A DNA stretch of 45,898 bases, from assembly GCF_016653355.1 (NCBI RefSeq), contig NZ_NHSK01000121.1, forward strand, positions 1 to 45,898. The letters are read 5' to 3'. Source of the stretch: Rhodoplanes elegans (lineage in GTDB: Bacteria; Pseudomonadota; Alphaproteobacteria; Rhizobiales; Xanthobacteraceae). Under the pieces are notes generated by a model that saw nothing but the letters and a program-made list of their open reading frames with translations, did not search any database and was not told where the DNA came from. How positions within the stretch are numbered: the stretch's first letter is position 1; the number at the start of each line of letters is the position of its first letter. Positions 7,859 to 16,626 of this stretch are shown here, one piece after another. The position numbers and the translations under genes are program-made.

Positions 7859-8638
7859 TCAGGCGGCCGCCGCCTCGAGCTGGCTCTCCACCGCGTGCTT
7901 GGTGGCGAGCAGGCGCTCGGCGATCGCGGCCTCGTGGTCGACGAAGCGCTGGGCCGGGACCGGCACCGAGATCGCCACGTAGTTGCCGAGCGTGTCGCGC
8001 AGCACCACCCCGGCCGCGCATACGCCGACCGTGTGCTCCTCGCGATCGAACGCGACGCCGGAGCGGCGGACGCGCCGCAGGTCCTGCACGAGGCTGTCGA
8101 GGCTGGTCAGCGTGTGCGGAGTGCGGGCCGGATAGGAGCGGCCGATGAGCTGCTCGATCGCGTCGTTGCCGAGCTGAGCCAGATAGGCCTTGCCGTTCGC
8201 CGTGCAGTAGAGCGGGAACGTCTCGCCGACCGCCGAGACGGTGCGCAGCCGCTGCGAGCCGACCACCTGGTCGATGAACACCATGCCGTCGCGCCTGACG
8301 GCGGCGAGGTCGACGGTCTCGCGCAGCTCGTTCGACAGGCGGAGCAGATAGGGGCGGCACAGCGAGACGAAGTCGCTCTGCACCGAGGCGGCGAGCCGCA
8401 GCAGCGTCGGCCCGAGTCGCACCCGGCCGTTCGGCGAGGCGGCGATCAGGAGCTTCTCGGCTTCGAGCGCGGCGACGATGCGCTGCACGGTCGAGCGCGC
8501 GAGATCGACCCGCTGCGCGATCTGTCCGAGGCTCAGCCCGGCCGGCTGATCCTCCAGGGCGCGCAGAATGGCGGCCGCACGGGTGATGACCTGCACGGGC
8601 CCACGTTCGCCGTTCGGAGCGTCCTCGCGGGTCTTCAT
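7859..8638 (-). CDS. IclR-family transcriptional regulator
   Basis: 259 residues. The N-terminal winged helix (residues about 15-75, with GLSLGQIAQRVDLARSTVQR) is followed by the IclR effector domain containing CTANGKAYLA and a VCAAGVVLRD segment, typical of IclR regulators that sense aromatic or small organic acids. The ATG at 8638 gives the standard length; AGGA lies about 10 nt upstream. It converges on the AAHS-type transporter gene and shares a terminator with it. Likely controls region A (amidohydrolase, transporters, cyclase operon); target is inferred from position only. Confidence 0.9.
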   Translation of the reverse strand: MKTREDAPNGERGPVQVITRAAAILRALEDQPAGLSLGQIAQRVDLARSTVQRIVAALEAEKLLIAASPNGRVRLGPTLLRLAASVQSDFVSLCRPYLLRLSNELRETVDLAAVRRDGMVFIDQVVGSQRLRTVSAVGETFPLYCTANGKAYLAQLGNDAIEQLIGRSYPARTPHTLTSLDSLVQDLRRVRRSGVAFDREEHTVGVCAAGVVLRDTLGNYVAISVPVPAQRFVDHEAAIAERLLATKHAVESQLEAAAA

Positions 8639-8690
8639 CGCTGGAAAATCCTGTACGCTCCGGCCGCTTTCCGGGTGGAGCAGTTGGCTC

Positions 8691-8719
8691 ACAATACGGT
8701 ACAGATAACGATCGTGCAA
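8691..8719 (-). promoter_or_regulatory. Candidate sigma70 promoter of the iclR-type gene
   Basis: On the minus strand TTGCAC is followed after 17 bp by TATTGT, a reasonable -35/-10 pair about 50 bp before the start codon. The spacer contains TACCG / CGGTACAG-like half sites that could bind the regulator itself. Recognised by eye only. Confidence 0.4.
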
Positions 8720-8828
8720 TTTGTGCGCTCGCCGGGCACGCTTGCGTCGATGGAATGGCTTCGCCCCACCGGGCACCACGCGCGTGCCGACCGGAAGGTC
8801 GGAGCCGCCGCGCGGTCCAGCCGGTGAA

Positions 8829-9578
8829 TCACGTCTCGGCTGCGGCGATCACGGGTTTCCTGGACTCGCGACCGGGCGCGGGCTCGCCCGCGTCGAGCGT
8901 CTGCCCGGCGAGCTCGGCCGTCCTGAGCAGATGGCGGTTGAGGAGGTCGACGGCGGTCTCGGCGTCGCGGGCGAGCGCCGCCTCCATGATGAGGCGGTGC
9001 TCGTCGTGCTGTCGGACCTGCCGGGTCGTCGGCTTGACCAGCCGCCGGTAACGGTCGCCGAGGTCGAAGAGCTGCTCGCAATAGCCCAGCAGGAACGACG
9101 AGCCGCAAGCGCTGAGCAGGCTCGCGTGAAACTCACGATGCGCGGCGTCGTTCATCTCGGCGCTGCGGGCGGGATCGAGCCCGGGCGCATCGACGGCGAC
9201 GCGGGCGAGGCGATGATAGGCGAGCACCACGCGCTCCTCCCACGCCGTGTCGCCGCGCGCGATCGACTGACGAAGCCCGAGCTCGTTCAGCCAGCAGCGT
9301 GTGACCGTGATCTCCTCCAGCTCCGCCTTGCTGAGCGGCGCGACCGTGAACCCGCACAGATCCGTCTGCCGGGCGAGACCGTCGCGCGACAGCCGGTTCA
9401 ATGCCTCGCGGATCGGGCTGAAGCCGACGCCGTAGCGTTCGCACAGCTGACGGATGCGGAGCTGGCTGCCGGGCGACAGCGCACCGGCGATGATGTCGCG
9501 GCGCAGGCTGCCATAGGTCGCCGAAGCGAGCGTCTCGCCGGCGCGCCGGCTTTTCGGATCGAATTTCCGTCGGGTCAT
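8829..9578 (-). CDS. GntR-family transcriptional regulator, FCD subfamily
   Basis: 249 residues. The N-terminal winged helix (residues about 15-80) has the GntR pattern TYGSLRRDIIAG, PGSQLRIRQLCERYGVG and PIREALNRLSRDG. The C-terminal all-helical FCD ligand domain carries AAHREFHASLLSACGS and DEHRLIMEAAL, where a metal-binding His and Asp usually sit. The ATG at 9578 gives standard length but has no clear RBS; longer in-frame starts exist. Divergent from the molybdenum hydroxylase operon, with palindromes at 9731-9757 between them, so it probably represses that operon until a carboxylate inducer binds. Confidence 0.9.
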   Translation of the reverse strand: MTRRKFDPKSRRAGETLASATYGSLRRDIIAGALSPGSQLRIRQLCERYGVGFSPIREALNRLSRDGLARQTDLCGFTVAPLSKAELEEITVTRCWLNELGLRQSIARGDTAWEERVVLAYHRLARVAVDAPGLDPARSAEMNDAAHREFHASLLSACGSSFLLGYCEQLFDLGDRYRRLVKPTTRQVRQHDEHRLIMEAALARDAETAVDLLNRHLLRTAELAGQTLDAGEPAPGRESRKPVIAAAET

Positions 9579-10037
9579 GGGTCGTCTGATCGAGCACGGG
9601 ATGTCGGCGCGGTCCTGGCGACAGCGCCGACCGGCAGCAAGCGGCATCTTGGAGGCATTCGGCTGCGGCGGCAACACGTCGGCGGGTATGTGCGAACACG
9701 CTACGCACTTCAACGGATTGTCGAGCATCGATACGAAAGTATGAAATGTTCGAACATCGAGGACGATTTGAACGCGAGCCTCGCAAGGGCCACAACGATG
9801 GCCATCCGCGGTGACGGGCCGAGACCTTCGGCGTCCCTTTCGGGTGTCGAGGCCACGATCCGAACGCCGGCGGGTCTGCTGCCGCCTTTGCTCGCCTGCT
9901 CCCCCGCACGACCCAAAGCCCCCGCCTGAGCCCCGACCTCGCACGAGACCCGTGCGGGGCCCGTTCGACGATGTCGTCGCACCGACCAGGACCCTGTCCC
10001 GGCCGAACGACGGCGCATGCAATCAAGGGTGGTCGAT
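9579..10037. other. Divergent regulatory region, GntR gene versus molybdenum hydroxylase operon
   Basis: 459 bp without a supported gene. It holds two close palindromes, atac-gaaa-gtat (9731-9742) and atgttcgaacat (9746-9757), plus a plausible plus-strand promoter (see next feature). The 280 bp after them show no convincing open frame and would form a long leader if transcription starts near 9752. Confidence 0.5.
9718..9757 (+). promoter_or_regulatory. Candidate promoter with GntR operator palindrome
   Basis: TTGTCG at 9718-9723 and TATGAA at 9740-9745 are 16 bp apart on the plus strand. The perfect 12-bp palindrome ATGTTCGAACAT (9746-9757) covers the expected start of transcription, and another inverted repeat (9731-9742) overlaps the -10. 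This layout suits repression by the adjacent FCD-type GntR protein. Confidence 0.5.
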
Positions 10038-10907
10038 ATGGCCCACTTCCGCGTGGCGGCGCCGAGAACGCTCGACGAAGCGTTCTCGCTGCTGTCCTCC
10101 CATGGACACGACGCCAAGCTGGTCGCCGGCGGAACCGATGTGCTGATCCACATCCGGGCCGGAAAGTCCGCACCGAAGCTCCTCGTGCTGCTCTCGCGGA
10201 TCGGCGAGCTCGACGACGAGATCCGGGTGACCGAGACCGGCATCCGCATCGGCGCGCTGGCGCGGTTGAGCGACGTCGTTCGCCATCCTGTCGTGAGCGC
10301 GCGGTTCACCGCGCTCGCCGAGGCCGCCGAGCAGATCGGCTCCGAGCAGATCCGCAATCGCGGCACCGTCTGCGGGAACGTCGGCAACGCCTCGCCGGCC
10401 GGCGACACGCTGCCGCCCCTCTACACCTTCGACGCGGTCGTGAATCTCGTCGCGCCGGGCGGCCGCCGGGCCGTGCCGATCGCCGCCTTCGTGCGCGGCC
10501 CCGGCAGGACCGATCTCGCGCCCGGCGAGCTGATCGAGAGCATCGACTGCCCGTTCCCGCCGGAGGGCGGGGGGTCGGGCTACATCAAGCTGGCGCGCCG
10601 CGCCGGCATCGACATCTCCACGGTCGGCGCCGCCGCGCTGGTGTGCGGTGACACGGTCCGCCTGGCGATGGGCGCCGTCGGCCCGACGCCGATCCGCGCC
10701 GGCGCGGCCGAGCTGCTGCTCGGCGCCGGCCTGCGCGACGAGGCGGCCTTCGACCGCGGCATCGCCGCGGCAGCGGCGGCGACTACTCCGATCTCCGACA
10801 TTCGCGCCTCCCGCGACTATCGCCTGGCCATGGTCCAGGTCCTCGCCCGCGAGGCGATCCGGGTGTCGCAGCAGCGTTCCACGACCAAAGAGCGGGTGCA
10901 GGCATGA
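10038..10907 (+). CDS. Molybdenum hydroxylase FAD subunit (CoxM/XdhB-like)
   Basis: 289 residues. The FAD-binding motifs are VAGGTDVL near the N-terminus and NRGTVCGNVGNASPAGDT around residues 100-115, matching the medium subunit of CO dehydrogenase/xanthine dehydrogenase-type enzymes. A C-terminal CO-dehydrogenase flavoprotein domain follows. It lacks the extra [4Fe-4S] loop of 4-hydroxybenzoyl-CoA reductase, judging by length. Start ATG 10038 follows AAGGGTGG; an alternative ATG lies at 10017. The gene overlaps the next by 4 nt (ATGA). It passes electrons from the 2Fe-2S subunit to an acceptor in a three-subunit enzyme that hydroxylates a ring or aldehyde substrate. Confidence 0.9.
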   Translation: MAHFRVAAPRTLDEAFSLLSSHGHDAKLVAGGTDVLIHIRAGKSAPKLLVLLSRIGELDDEIRVTETGIRIGALARLSDVVRHPVVSARFTALAEAAEQIGSEQIRNRGTVCGNVGNASPAGDTLPPLYTFDAVVNLVAPGGRRAVPIAAFVRGPGRTDLAPGELIESIDCPFPPEGGGSGYIKLARRAGIDISTVGAAALVCGDTVRLAMGAVGPTPIRAGAAELLLGAGLRDEAAFDRGIAAAAAATTPISDIRASRDYRLAMVQVLAREAIRVSQQRSTTKERVQA

Positions 10908-11419
10908 CCGCGGACACGTTCGACATCGGGTTCACCCTGAACGGGCAGGCGAAGACAATCGCGGTGCGCACCGACGCCATGCTGGCCGACGTTCTCAGAA
11001 ACGACCTCGGCCTGCTCGGCACCAAGATCAGTTGCAACGAGGGCGAATGCGGCGCCTGCACGGTGCTGATCGACGGCCGCGCGGCGAACTCATGCATCGT
11101 GCTGGCCGTCGAGGTCGACGGCTGCGATGTCGTGACCATCGAGGGCATCGCGGATGGCGGCACGCTGCATCCGATCCAGGAGGCGTTCATCGCGGAAGGC
11201 GCCGTTCACTGCGGCTACTGCACGCCCGGCATGATCCTCTCGACCAAGGCGCTGCTCGATCACGTCCCGGAGCCGGACACGGCGGAGATCCGCAAGGCCC
11301 TCGAAGGCAATCTGTGCCGCTGCACCGGCTACAACCGCATCCTGAAGGCCGTCGGCCGCGCGGCGGCGACGCTGCGGGACGTCTCGTCTCGGGCCGCCAC
11401 GTCGCAGGCCGGGGAGTGA
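10904..11419 (+). CDS. Molybdenum hydroxylase [2Fe-2S] subunit (CoxS/XdhA-like)
   Basis: 171 residues. The plant-ferredoxin type cluster is bound by C44, C49, C52 and C64 (CNEGECGACTVLIDG). The second, helical cluster is bound by C103, C106, C138 and C140 (CGYCTPGM and CRCTGY). All eight cysteines are present. It overlaps the FAD-subunit gene by ATGA and is followed 5 nt later by the large subunit, so the three are co-translated in the order medium-small-large. Role: intramolecular electron transfer from the Mo centre to FAD. Confidence 0.95.
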   Translation: MTADTFDIGFTLNGQAKTIAVRTDAMLADVLRNDLGLLGTKISCNEGECGACTVLIDGRAANSCIVLAVEVDGCDVVTIEGIADGGTLHPIQEAFIAEGAVHCGYCTPGMILSTKALLDHVPEPDTAEIRKALEGNLCRCTGYNRILKAVGRAAATLRDVSSRAATSQAGE

Positions 11420-11424
11420 CGCCG

Positions 11425-13647
11425 ATGGACATCGTTGGAAAGAGCGTTCTGCGCGCCGACGCCCGCAACAAGGTCACCGGGGCGCACGACTTCGCCATCG
11501 ACGGACAGGTGTCCGGCATGCTGTGGGCGCGGCTCGTGCGCTCGCCGCTCGGCCACGCCAGCATCCGCGGGATCGATCGCGCCGCGGCGCTCGCCGTGCC
11601 CGGCGTCGTCGCCGTGCTGGCCGGCGACGACATCACCGGGCCGATGCCGCTCTATGGATCCGTGATCGCCGACCAGCCGCTGCTGGCCGACGGGGTCTGC
11701 CGCTATCACGGCGAGCCCGTCGCGGTGGTGCTCGCCGACACCGACGAGGCGGCGCTCGCCGGCGTGGCGAAGGTCGGGCTCGATCTGGAGGAGCGTCAGG
11801 CCGTCACGTCGGTCGCGGCGGCGCTGGCGGCCGACGCGCCGTTGGTGCACCAGGCGACCGGATCGAACGTCCACAAGGAGTACAATTACGCCTGGGGCGA
11901 CGTCGCCGCGGCGGAACCGGAATGCAGCTTCGTCGTCGAGGACACCTACACGTTCCCGATGATCCATCACTTCGCGCTCGAGCCGTTCTCGGTGATCGCC
12001 GCGCCGGACAACGGCGGCGTGATGATCCGCAGCCCGGTCCAGCACCCGTTCCTGCTCCGCCGCGTCGTCGCCGACTGCCTCGGGATGGAGCTGTCGCGCA
12101 TCCGCGTGGTGGCGACCAGCATCGGCGGTGGCTTCGGCTCGAAGGGCTACGCCAAGTACGAGCCGCTCGCCGCCTATCTGGCGCTGCGGCTCGGGCGCGC
12201 CGTCAAGATCACGACGACGCTCGACGAGGCCTTCGTGACGGCCCGGCGCCTCTCCGCGACCGTCCACATGAAGACCGGCTTCGCGGCCGACGGCCGCATC
12301 CTCCTTCAGAAGGTCGAGGCCGACTATCTGATGGGCGCCTATGCGGATGCCGGCCCGCGCATCACCCAGAAGGCCGCCTATGTGAGCTGCGGCCCGTATC
12401 GCATCCCGAACCTGAAGACGGTCGCGCGCGCCCTCTACTCCAACACGACGCCGAGCACGGCGGCGCGCGGTTTCGGCATGCCGCCCCTGAACTTCGCGCT
12501 CGAAACCCAGATGCAGATCGCGGCGAAGCGGCTCGGCATCGACCCGGTGGAGATCCGGCTGCGCAATCTCGTGCGCAAGGGCGAGACGCTCGTGCCCGGC
12601 GACATCCCGGCCGACGGCGAGTGGAGCGAAGGCCTGAAACGGTGCGCCGACATGATCGGCTGGAACGATCCGCTGCCGGCCGGCACCGGGCGCGGCATCA
12701 GCATCGGGATCAAGAACCCGATCCCCGGCTCGGTCTCCAACGCCGTCGTCAAGCTGCATCCCGACAACAGCCTCACGGTCGCGGTCGGGACCTCCGAGAT
12801 GGGGCAGGGCGCCTGCACGGTGCTGGCCCAGATCGCCTCGGAGGAGCTCGGCATCCCGATGGAGCGCATCACCATGATCATGGGCGACACCGCCGCGACG
12901 CCGTTCGACGTCGCGACGGCGGGCAGCCGCTCGACCGTGACCATGGGGCGTGCCGTCCAGTCGGCCTGCAAGGACGTGATTTCTCAGGTCGAGGCGATGG
13001 GGCGGGAGCTCGGCCTGCTCGACGCCGACGAGCCGCTCGCGGTCCGTCGTGGGGTCGTGTCGGACGGTCGGAACAGCCTGTCACTCAACGATATCTTCAC
13101 CCGCTACTTCTCCAAGACGCAGGGCGAGGTGGTCGGGCGCGGCATCTATCGCGGCCAGGTCGTCGCCGGCCATCCGCTCGGTGGGCTCTCCGACTTCTGG
13201 GAGGTCATCTTCATCGCCGTGAAGGCCAAGGTGGATCCGGCGACCGGCAGGGTCTCGATCCTGAAGATGATCAACGTCAGCGACATCGGCAAGGCGATCA
13301 ACCCGCTGCACTGCAAGTCGCAGGAGGAGGGCGGCGCGATGATGGGCCTCGGCCACGCCCTGATGGAGCAGATGCTCTACGACGAACGCGGACGCCTGAG
13401 AAACGGCAGCCCGCTCGATTATCGCATCCCGACCACGATGGACATCCCGTGGGAGATGGACAGCTCGCTGGTCGAGAATCAGGACGGCGCCGGGCCGTTC
13501 GGTGCCAAAGGCATCGGCGAGAGCGGCGCCATCACGGCGGCGGCGGCGATCGCCGCCGCCGTCGGCGACGCGACCGGCGTCGTCTTCAAGGAGCTTCCGA
13601 TCACCTCGGAACGGGTCTGGGCAGCCCTGTCGGCTGCCGAAGCGTAG
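11425..13647 (+). CDS. Molybdenum hydroxylase large subunit, molybdopterin-binding
   Basis: 740 residues with the aldehyde oxidase/xanthine dehydrogenase a/b-hammerhead domain first, then the Mo-cofactor domain. Visible motifs are GGGFGSKGYAKYEP, EMGQGACTVLAQIA, and FGAKGIGESG near the C-terminus, where E699 is the expected catalytic base. Start ATG 11425 follows GGGGAG. The family hydroxylates N-heterocycles, purines, aldehydes or aromatic CoA thioesters using water. The substrate cannot be read from sequence; the neighbouring aromatic-acid type transporters and the PuuE-like hydrolase favour a heteroaromatic acid. Downstream MFS gene is in the same direction. Confidence 0.92.
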   Translation: MDIVGKSVLRADARNKVTGAHDFAIDGQVSGMLWARLVRSPLGHASIRGIDRAAALAVPGVVAVLAGDDITGPMPLYGSVIADQPLLADGVCRYHGEPVAVVLADTDEAALAGVAKVGLDLEERQAVTSVAAALAADAPLVHQATGSNVHKEYNYAWGDVAAAEPECSFVVEDTYTFPMIHHFALEPFSVIAAPDNGGVMIRSPVQHPFLLRRVVADCLGMELSRIRVVATSIGGGFGSKGYAKYEPLAAYLALRLGRAVKITTTLDEAFVTARRLSATVHMKTGFAADGRILLQKVEADYLMGAYADAGPRITQKAAYVSCGPYRIPNLKTVARALYSNTTPSTAARGFGMPPLNFALETQMQIAAKRLGIDPVEIRLRNLVRKGETLVPGDIPADGEWSEGLKRCADMIGWNDPLPAGTGRGISIGIKNPIPGSVSNAVVKLHPDNSLTVAVGTSEMGQGACTVLAQIASEELGIPMERITMIMGDTAATPFDVATAGSRSTVTMGRAVQSACKDVISQVEAMGRELGLLDADEPLAVRRGVVSDGRNSLSLNDIFTRYFSKTQGEVVGRGIYRGQVVAGHPLGGLSDFWEVIFIAVKAKVDPATGRVSILKMINVSDIGKAINPLHCKSQEEGGAMMGLGHALMEQMLYDERGRLRNGSPLDYRIPTTMDIPWEMDSSLVENQDGAGPFGAKGIGESGAITAAAAIAAAVGDATGVVFKELPITSERVWAALSAAEA

Positions 13648-13728
13648 TGCATCGCTCCAGGCGAGCGATGGGGAACGAGAGAGACGTCGCGATACGAGCT
13701 TCACTCCGGGACGACAGGAGTTTTCAAC

Positions 13729-15066
13729 ATGAGCATACAGCCTCTCGATCACGTGCCGGCGACCACCGCCGCGCCGACGGCGGCACCCTCGCGTGACGCC
13801 AGCTTCGCCGAGATCTTCGCCTCTTTCCGCGAAGCCTTCTCCAGCAAGGGCCTCCTGCTGATGGGCCTGTTCGCGGCGTGGCTGTTCGACGCCATGGACG
13901 CGACCATCTACGCCTATGCGGTCCCGTCGATCATCAAGGACCTCAACGTCACGATGGCGGAAGCCTTCAGCGTGGTGTCGGTGTTTCTCGCCTCCACGGC
14001 GATCGGCGGCATCGTGATCGCCAGCATCGGCGACAAGATCGGCCGCAAGCCGACCGTGCTGCTGTCGGTCGCCCTCTACGGCATCTTCAACTTCATGTGC
14101 GGCACCGCCGAATCGATCACCGAGCTCAGCATCTATCGCGGGCTGGTCGGCTTCGGCCTCGGCGGCCTGTGGCCCGCCGCCATGGCGCTGGTGTCGGAGA
14201 TCTGGCCCGCCAAGAGCCGTGGCATGGCGGTCGGCGTCCTGCAGACCGGGTGGACGTTCGGCCTGCTCACCGCGGCGCTGTTCGCCTTCACGATCATCCC
14301 GTCCTACGGCTGGCGCTGGATGTTCTACGCGACCGTGGCGCCCGTGATCCTCACCTTCTTCCTGGTACTGTTCTTCGTCAAGGAATCGCCGGTCTGGCAG
14401 GCCAAGCGCCAGGAGCAGAAGACGCGGCCCGTCGCGTCGGCCGGAGGCATCACGATCCTGCAGCTCTTCAACCGGGCGAACCGGCGCAACACGTTGCTCG
14501 GGCTCGGTGTCTCGATCTTCGGCATGTACGGCTGGTGGACTTTGTTCACCTTCCTCCCGACCTATATCGACAAGACCCTGAACGTCGGCATCACCAAGGG
14601 CGCCGAGTTCATGATTTGGACCAGCATCGGGGCGTTCTTCGGCTACCTGCTGTTCGGCGCCTTCGCCGACCGTGTCGGGCGCCGGCCGACCTTCGCCGTG
14701 TTCTTCGTCGCGATGGGCATCATGATCACGGTGTTCATCTACACGGTGACTTCGACGGGTCTCACCTATCTGCCGTTCGTCGGCATCGCGCTCGGCTTCT
14801 TCACCGGCTACTACAGCGGCTATGGCGCGCTGTTCTCCGAGCTGTATTCGACCGAGGTGCGCGCGACCGGAGCGGGCTTCCTCTACAACGGCGGCCGCGC
14901 CGCCGTGTTCGTCGGCCCGATGATCATCACCTATCTGATCCCGAAAGTCGGCTTCAGCCTGGCGATCAACTCCGCCGCGCTCGCCTTCGTGGTGGCGGCC
15001 GTGTTCGTCCTGCTGATGAAGGAGACGAAGGGCATCGAGATCGCCACGCTCGACAAGCGGTCCTGA
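13729..15066 (+). CDS. MFS transporter, AAHS/sialate-symporter-like
   Basis: 445 residues with about twelve membrane segments. TM1 has WLFDAMDATIYAYAVP, and loop 2-3 has SIGDKIGRKPTVLL. A cytoplasmic N-terminal tail of about 40 residues precedes TM1. AGGAG lies 8 nt upstream of ATG 13729. It follows the molybdenum hydroxylase large subunit by 81 bp and ends before a 12-bp hairpin (15110-15147), so it is probably the transporter for the compound the hydroxylase oxidises. Confidence 0.88.
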   Translation: MSIQPLDHVPATTAAPTAAPSRDASFAEIFASFREAFSSKGLLLMGLFAAWLFDAMDATIYAYAVPSIIKDLNVTMAEAFSVVSVFLASTAIGGIVIASIGDKIGRKPTVLLSVALYGIFNFMCGTAESITELSIYRGLVGFGLGGLWPAAMALVSEIWPAKSRGMAVGVLQTGWTFGLLTAALFAFTIIPSYGWRWMFYATVAPVILTFFLVLFFVKESPVWQAKRQEQKTRPVASAGGITILQLFNRANRRNTLLGLGVSIFGMYGWWTLFTFLPTYIDKTLNVGITKGAEFMIWTSIGAFFGYLLFGAFADRVGRRPTFAVFFVAMGIMITVFIYTVTSTGLTYLPFVGIALGFFTGYYSGYGALFSELYSTEVRATGAGFLYNGGRAAVFVGPMIITYLIPKVGFSLAINSAALAFVVAAVFVLLMKETKGIEIATLDKRS

Positions 15067-15109
15067 TCTTCGGCGCCGCATCCCGGCGCCGCCGGGCGCG
15101 ACACGACAT

Positions 15110-15147
15110 CCGGCTCGCCCGCTCTCCTCCCGGATCGGGCGAGCCGG
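15110..15147 (+). terminator. Hairpin after the MFS gene
   Basis: Perfect 12-bp arms ccggctcgcccg and cgggcgagccgg with a 14-nt loop, 43 bp past the stop codon. There is no T-run, so intrinsic termination is uncertain. It separates the hydroxylase/MFS unit from the next three-gene unit. Confidence 0.5.
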
Positions 15148-15296
15148 GTTCGACCACGGTCGGACAACCATAGTCAGACGACCGCAGACAGACGACTCCC
15201 GCGCACGAGACTGCACGACGGGAGACAGGCGCGCCTGGACGGACGACGTCGTTCGCTCATCGACTGACTGCGCGCGAAAGAACAAGGAACGTGACG

Positions 15297-16577
15297 ATGA
15301 CCGTATCCCACATCCGCGACAACGAGTGGTGGGTCTCCCCCTACAACAACGCCGCCGACGTCGTCGCGGCCCGGCAGCTCCCGGCCAAGGTCGAGATTCA
15401 CGACGCGACGCTGCGCGACGGCGAGCAGACGCCCGGCATCGTCATGGACGTCGCCGACAAGGTGGCGATCGCCGAGAAGCTCGCCGAGGTCGGGGTCGAG
15501 CGCATCGAGGCCGGCATGCCGGCGGTCTCCGAGATGGACTTCACGGCCATCAAGGAAATCTCGAGGCTCGGCCTGAAATCGAAGATCTTCTCGTTCGCGC
15601 GCGCCGTCACGGTCGACATCGACAAGGCGCTCGACTGCGGCTGCCACGGCGTGATCATCGAGATCCCGATCGGCTATCCGAAGCTCAAGTACCAGTTCAA
15701 GTGGACCTGGGAAGACGTGCTGCGGAAGAGCATCGAGGTCGTCAACTACGCCAAGAAGCGCGGCCTCTACGCCGTCTACTTCCCCTACGACACGACGCGG
15801 GCACGCCCCGAGGATCTGGAGAACCTGCTCACCCGCCTGATGCAGGAGGCGCCGCCCGACTCGATCGGCATCGTCGACACCATGGGTTGCGCGCTGCCCG
15901 AGGCGATCAAATACATGGTGCGCCGGGTGAAGGCGCTCACCAACCTGCCCGTGGAGGTGCACACCCACAACGACTTCGGCATGGCGGTGGCGACGGAGCT
16001 CGCCGGCGTCGAGGCCGGCGCGTCGTGCATCCACTCCTGCGCCAACGGGCTCGGCGAGCGCACCGGCAACGCCGCGCTGGAAGAGCTGATGGTCGCGCTG
16101 CACGTGCTGTACGGCTACGACAAGCAATACAAGCTGGACAAGCTGCCGGAGCTCGGCGCGCTGGTCAGCCGCATCACCGGGGTGCCGATCGCCGCCAACA
16201 AGCCGATCCTCGGCTCCAAGAATTTTACCCGCGAATCCGGGATCGGGGTGGACCTCGTCGTGAAGGAGCCGCTCGCGATGTTCGGCACGCATCCGGCGCT
16301 GACCGGCCGGGCCGGCGACGTGGTGCTCGGCAAGAAGAGCGGCAAGGCGTCGATCACCTACACGCTGGAGCGCCTCGGCTTGGCGGTCCCGGACGACGCG
16401 CTGGTCGGTGAGATGCTTCGCCAAGTGAAGGACAAGGGCATCGCCAAGCGCGGGCTCGTCACCGACGAGGAGTTCCAGGAGATCGCCGAGAGCGTGCTGC
16501 CGAAGGTCTCGACCAAGGTCAACGGCAAGGACCCGACCGCCCCGCAGCCGCGCCTCTACGTTTCCAAGGCGCTTTGA
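15297..16577 (+). CDS. LeuA/NifV-family DRE-TIM metallolyase (isopropylmalate/homocitrate synthase-like), atypical active site
   Basis: 426 residues. The DRE-TIM signature R40-D41-x-E43 (TLRDGEQTPG), metal ligands H222 and H224 (VHTHND) and the NGLGERTGNAALEE stretch are intact. In the C-terminal subdomain, where synthases read H-x-S/A-G-I-H, this protein reads FTRESGIGVD: Arg312 and Gly317 replace both histidines, including the one regarded as a catalytic base in Claisen-type condensation. No LeuA regulatory domain is present. ATG 15297 follows AAGGAA. First gene of a unit with a CE4 hydrolase and malonyl-CoA decarboxylase. It may be a lyase, or a synthase with other chemistry; leucine synthesis is unlikely. 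Confidence 0.85.
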   Translation: MTVSHIRDNEWWVSPYNNAADVVAARQLPAKVEIHDATLRDGEQTPGIVMDVADKVAIAEKLAEVGVERIEAGMPAVSEMDFTAIKEISRLGLKSKIFSFARAVTVDIDKALDCGCHGVIIEIPIGYPKLKYQFKWTWEDVLRKSIEVVNYAKKRGLYAVYFPYDTTRARPEDLENLLTRLMQEAPPDSIGIVDTMGCALPEAIKYMVRRVKALTNLPVEVHTHNDFGMAVATELAGVEAGASCIHSCANGLGERTGNAALEELMVALHVLYGYDKQYKLDKLPELGALVSRITGVPIAANKPILGSKNFTRESGIGVDLVVKEPLAMFGTHPALTGRAGDVVLGKKSGKASITYTLERLGLAVPDDALVGEMLRQVKDKGIAKRGLVTDEEFQEIAESVLPKVSTKVNGKDPTAPQPRLYVSKAL

Positions 16578-16626
16578 CGCGGCCGCTCGATCTGCTCCGA
16601 CGTTTCTCAGGCAAGGAATCGCCATC

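Noticed and set aside
13081-15285. A 734-codon minus-strand open frame opposite the Mo subunit end and MFS gene
   Set aside because: Same compositional artefact; no recognisable protein features.
15297-16577. Calling the gene leuA or nifV
   Set aside because: The histidines of the synthase subdomain and the LeuA regulatory domain are missing, and there are no leu or nif genes nearby.
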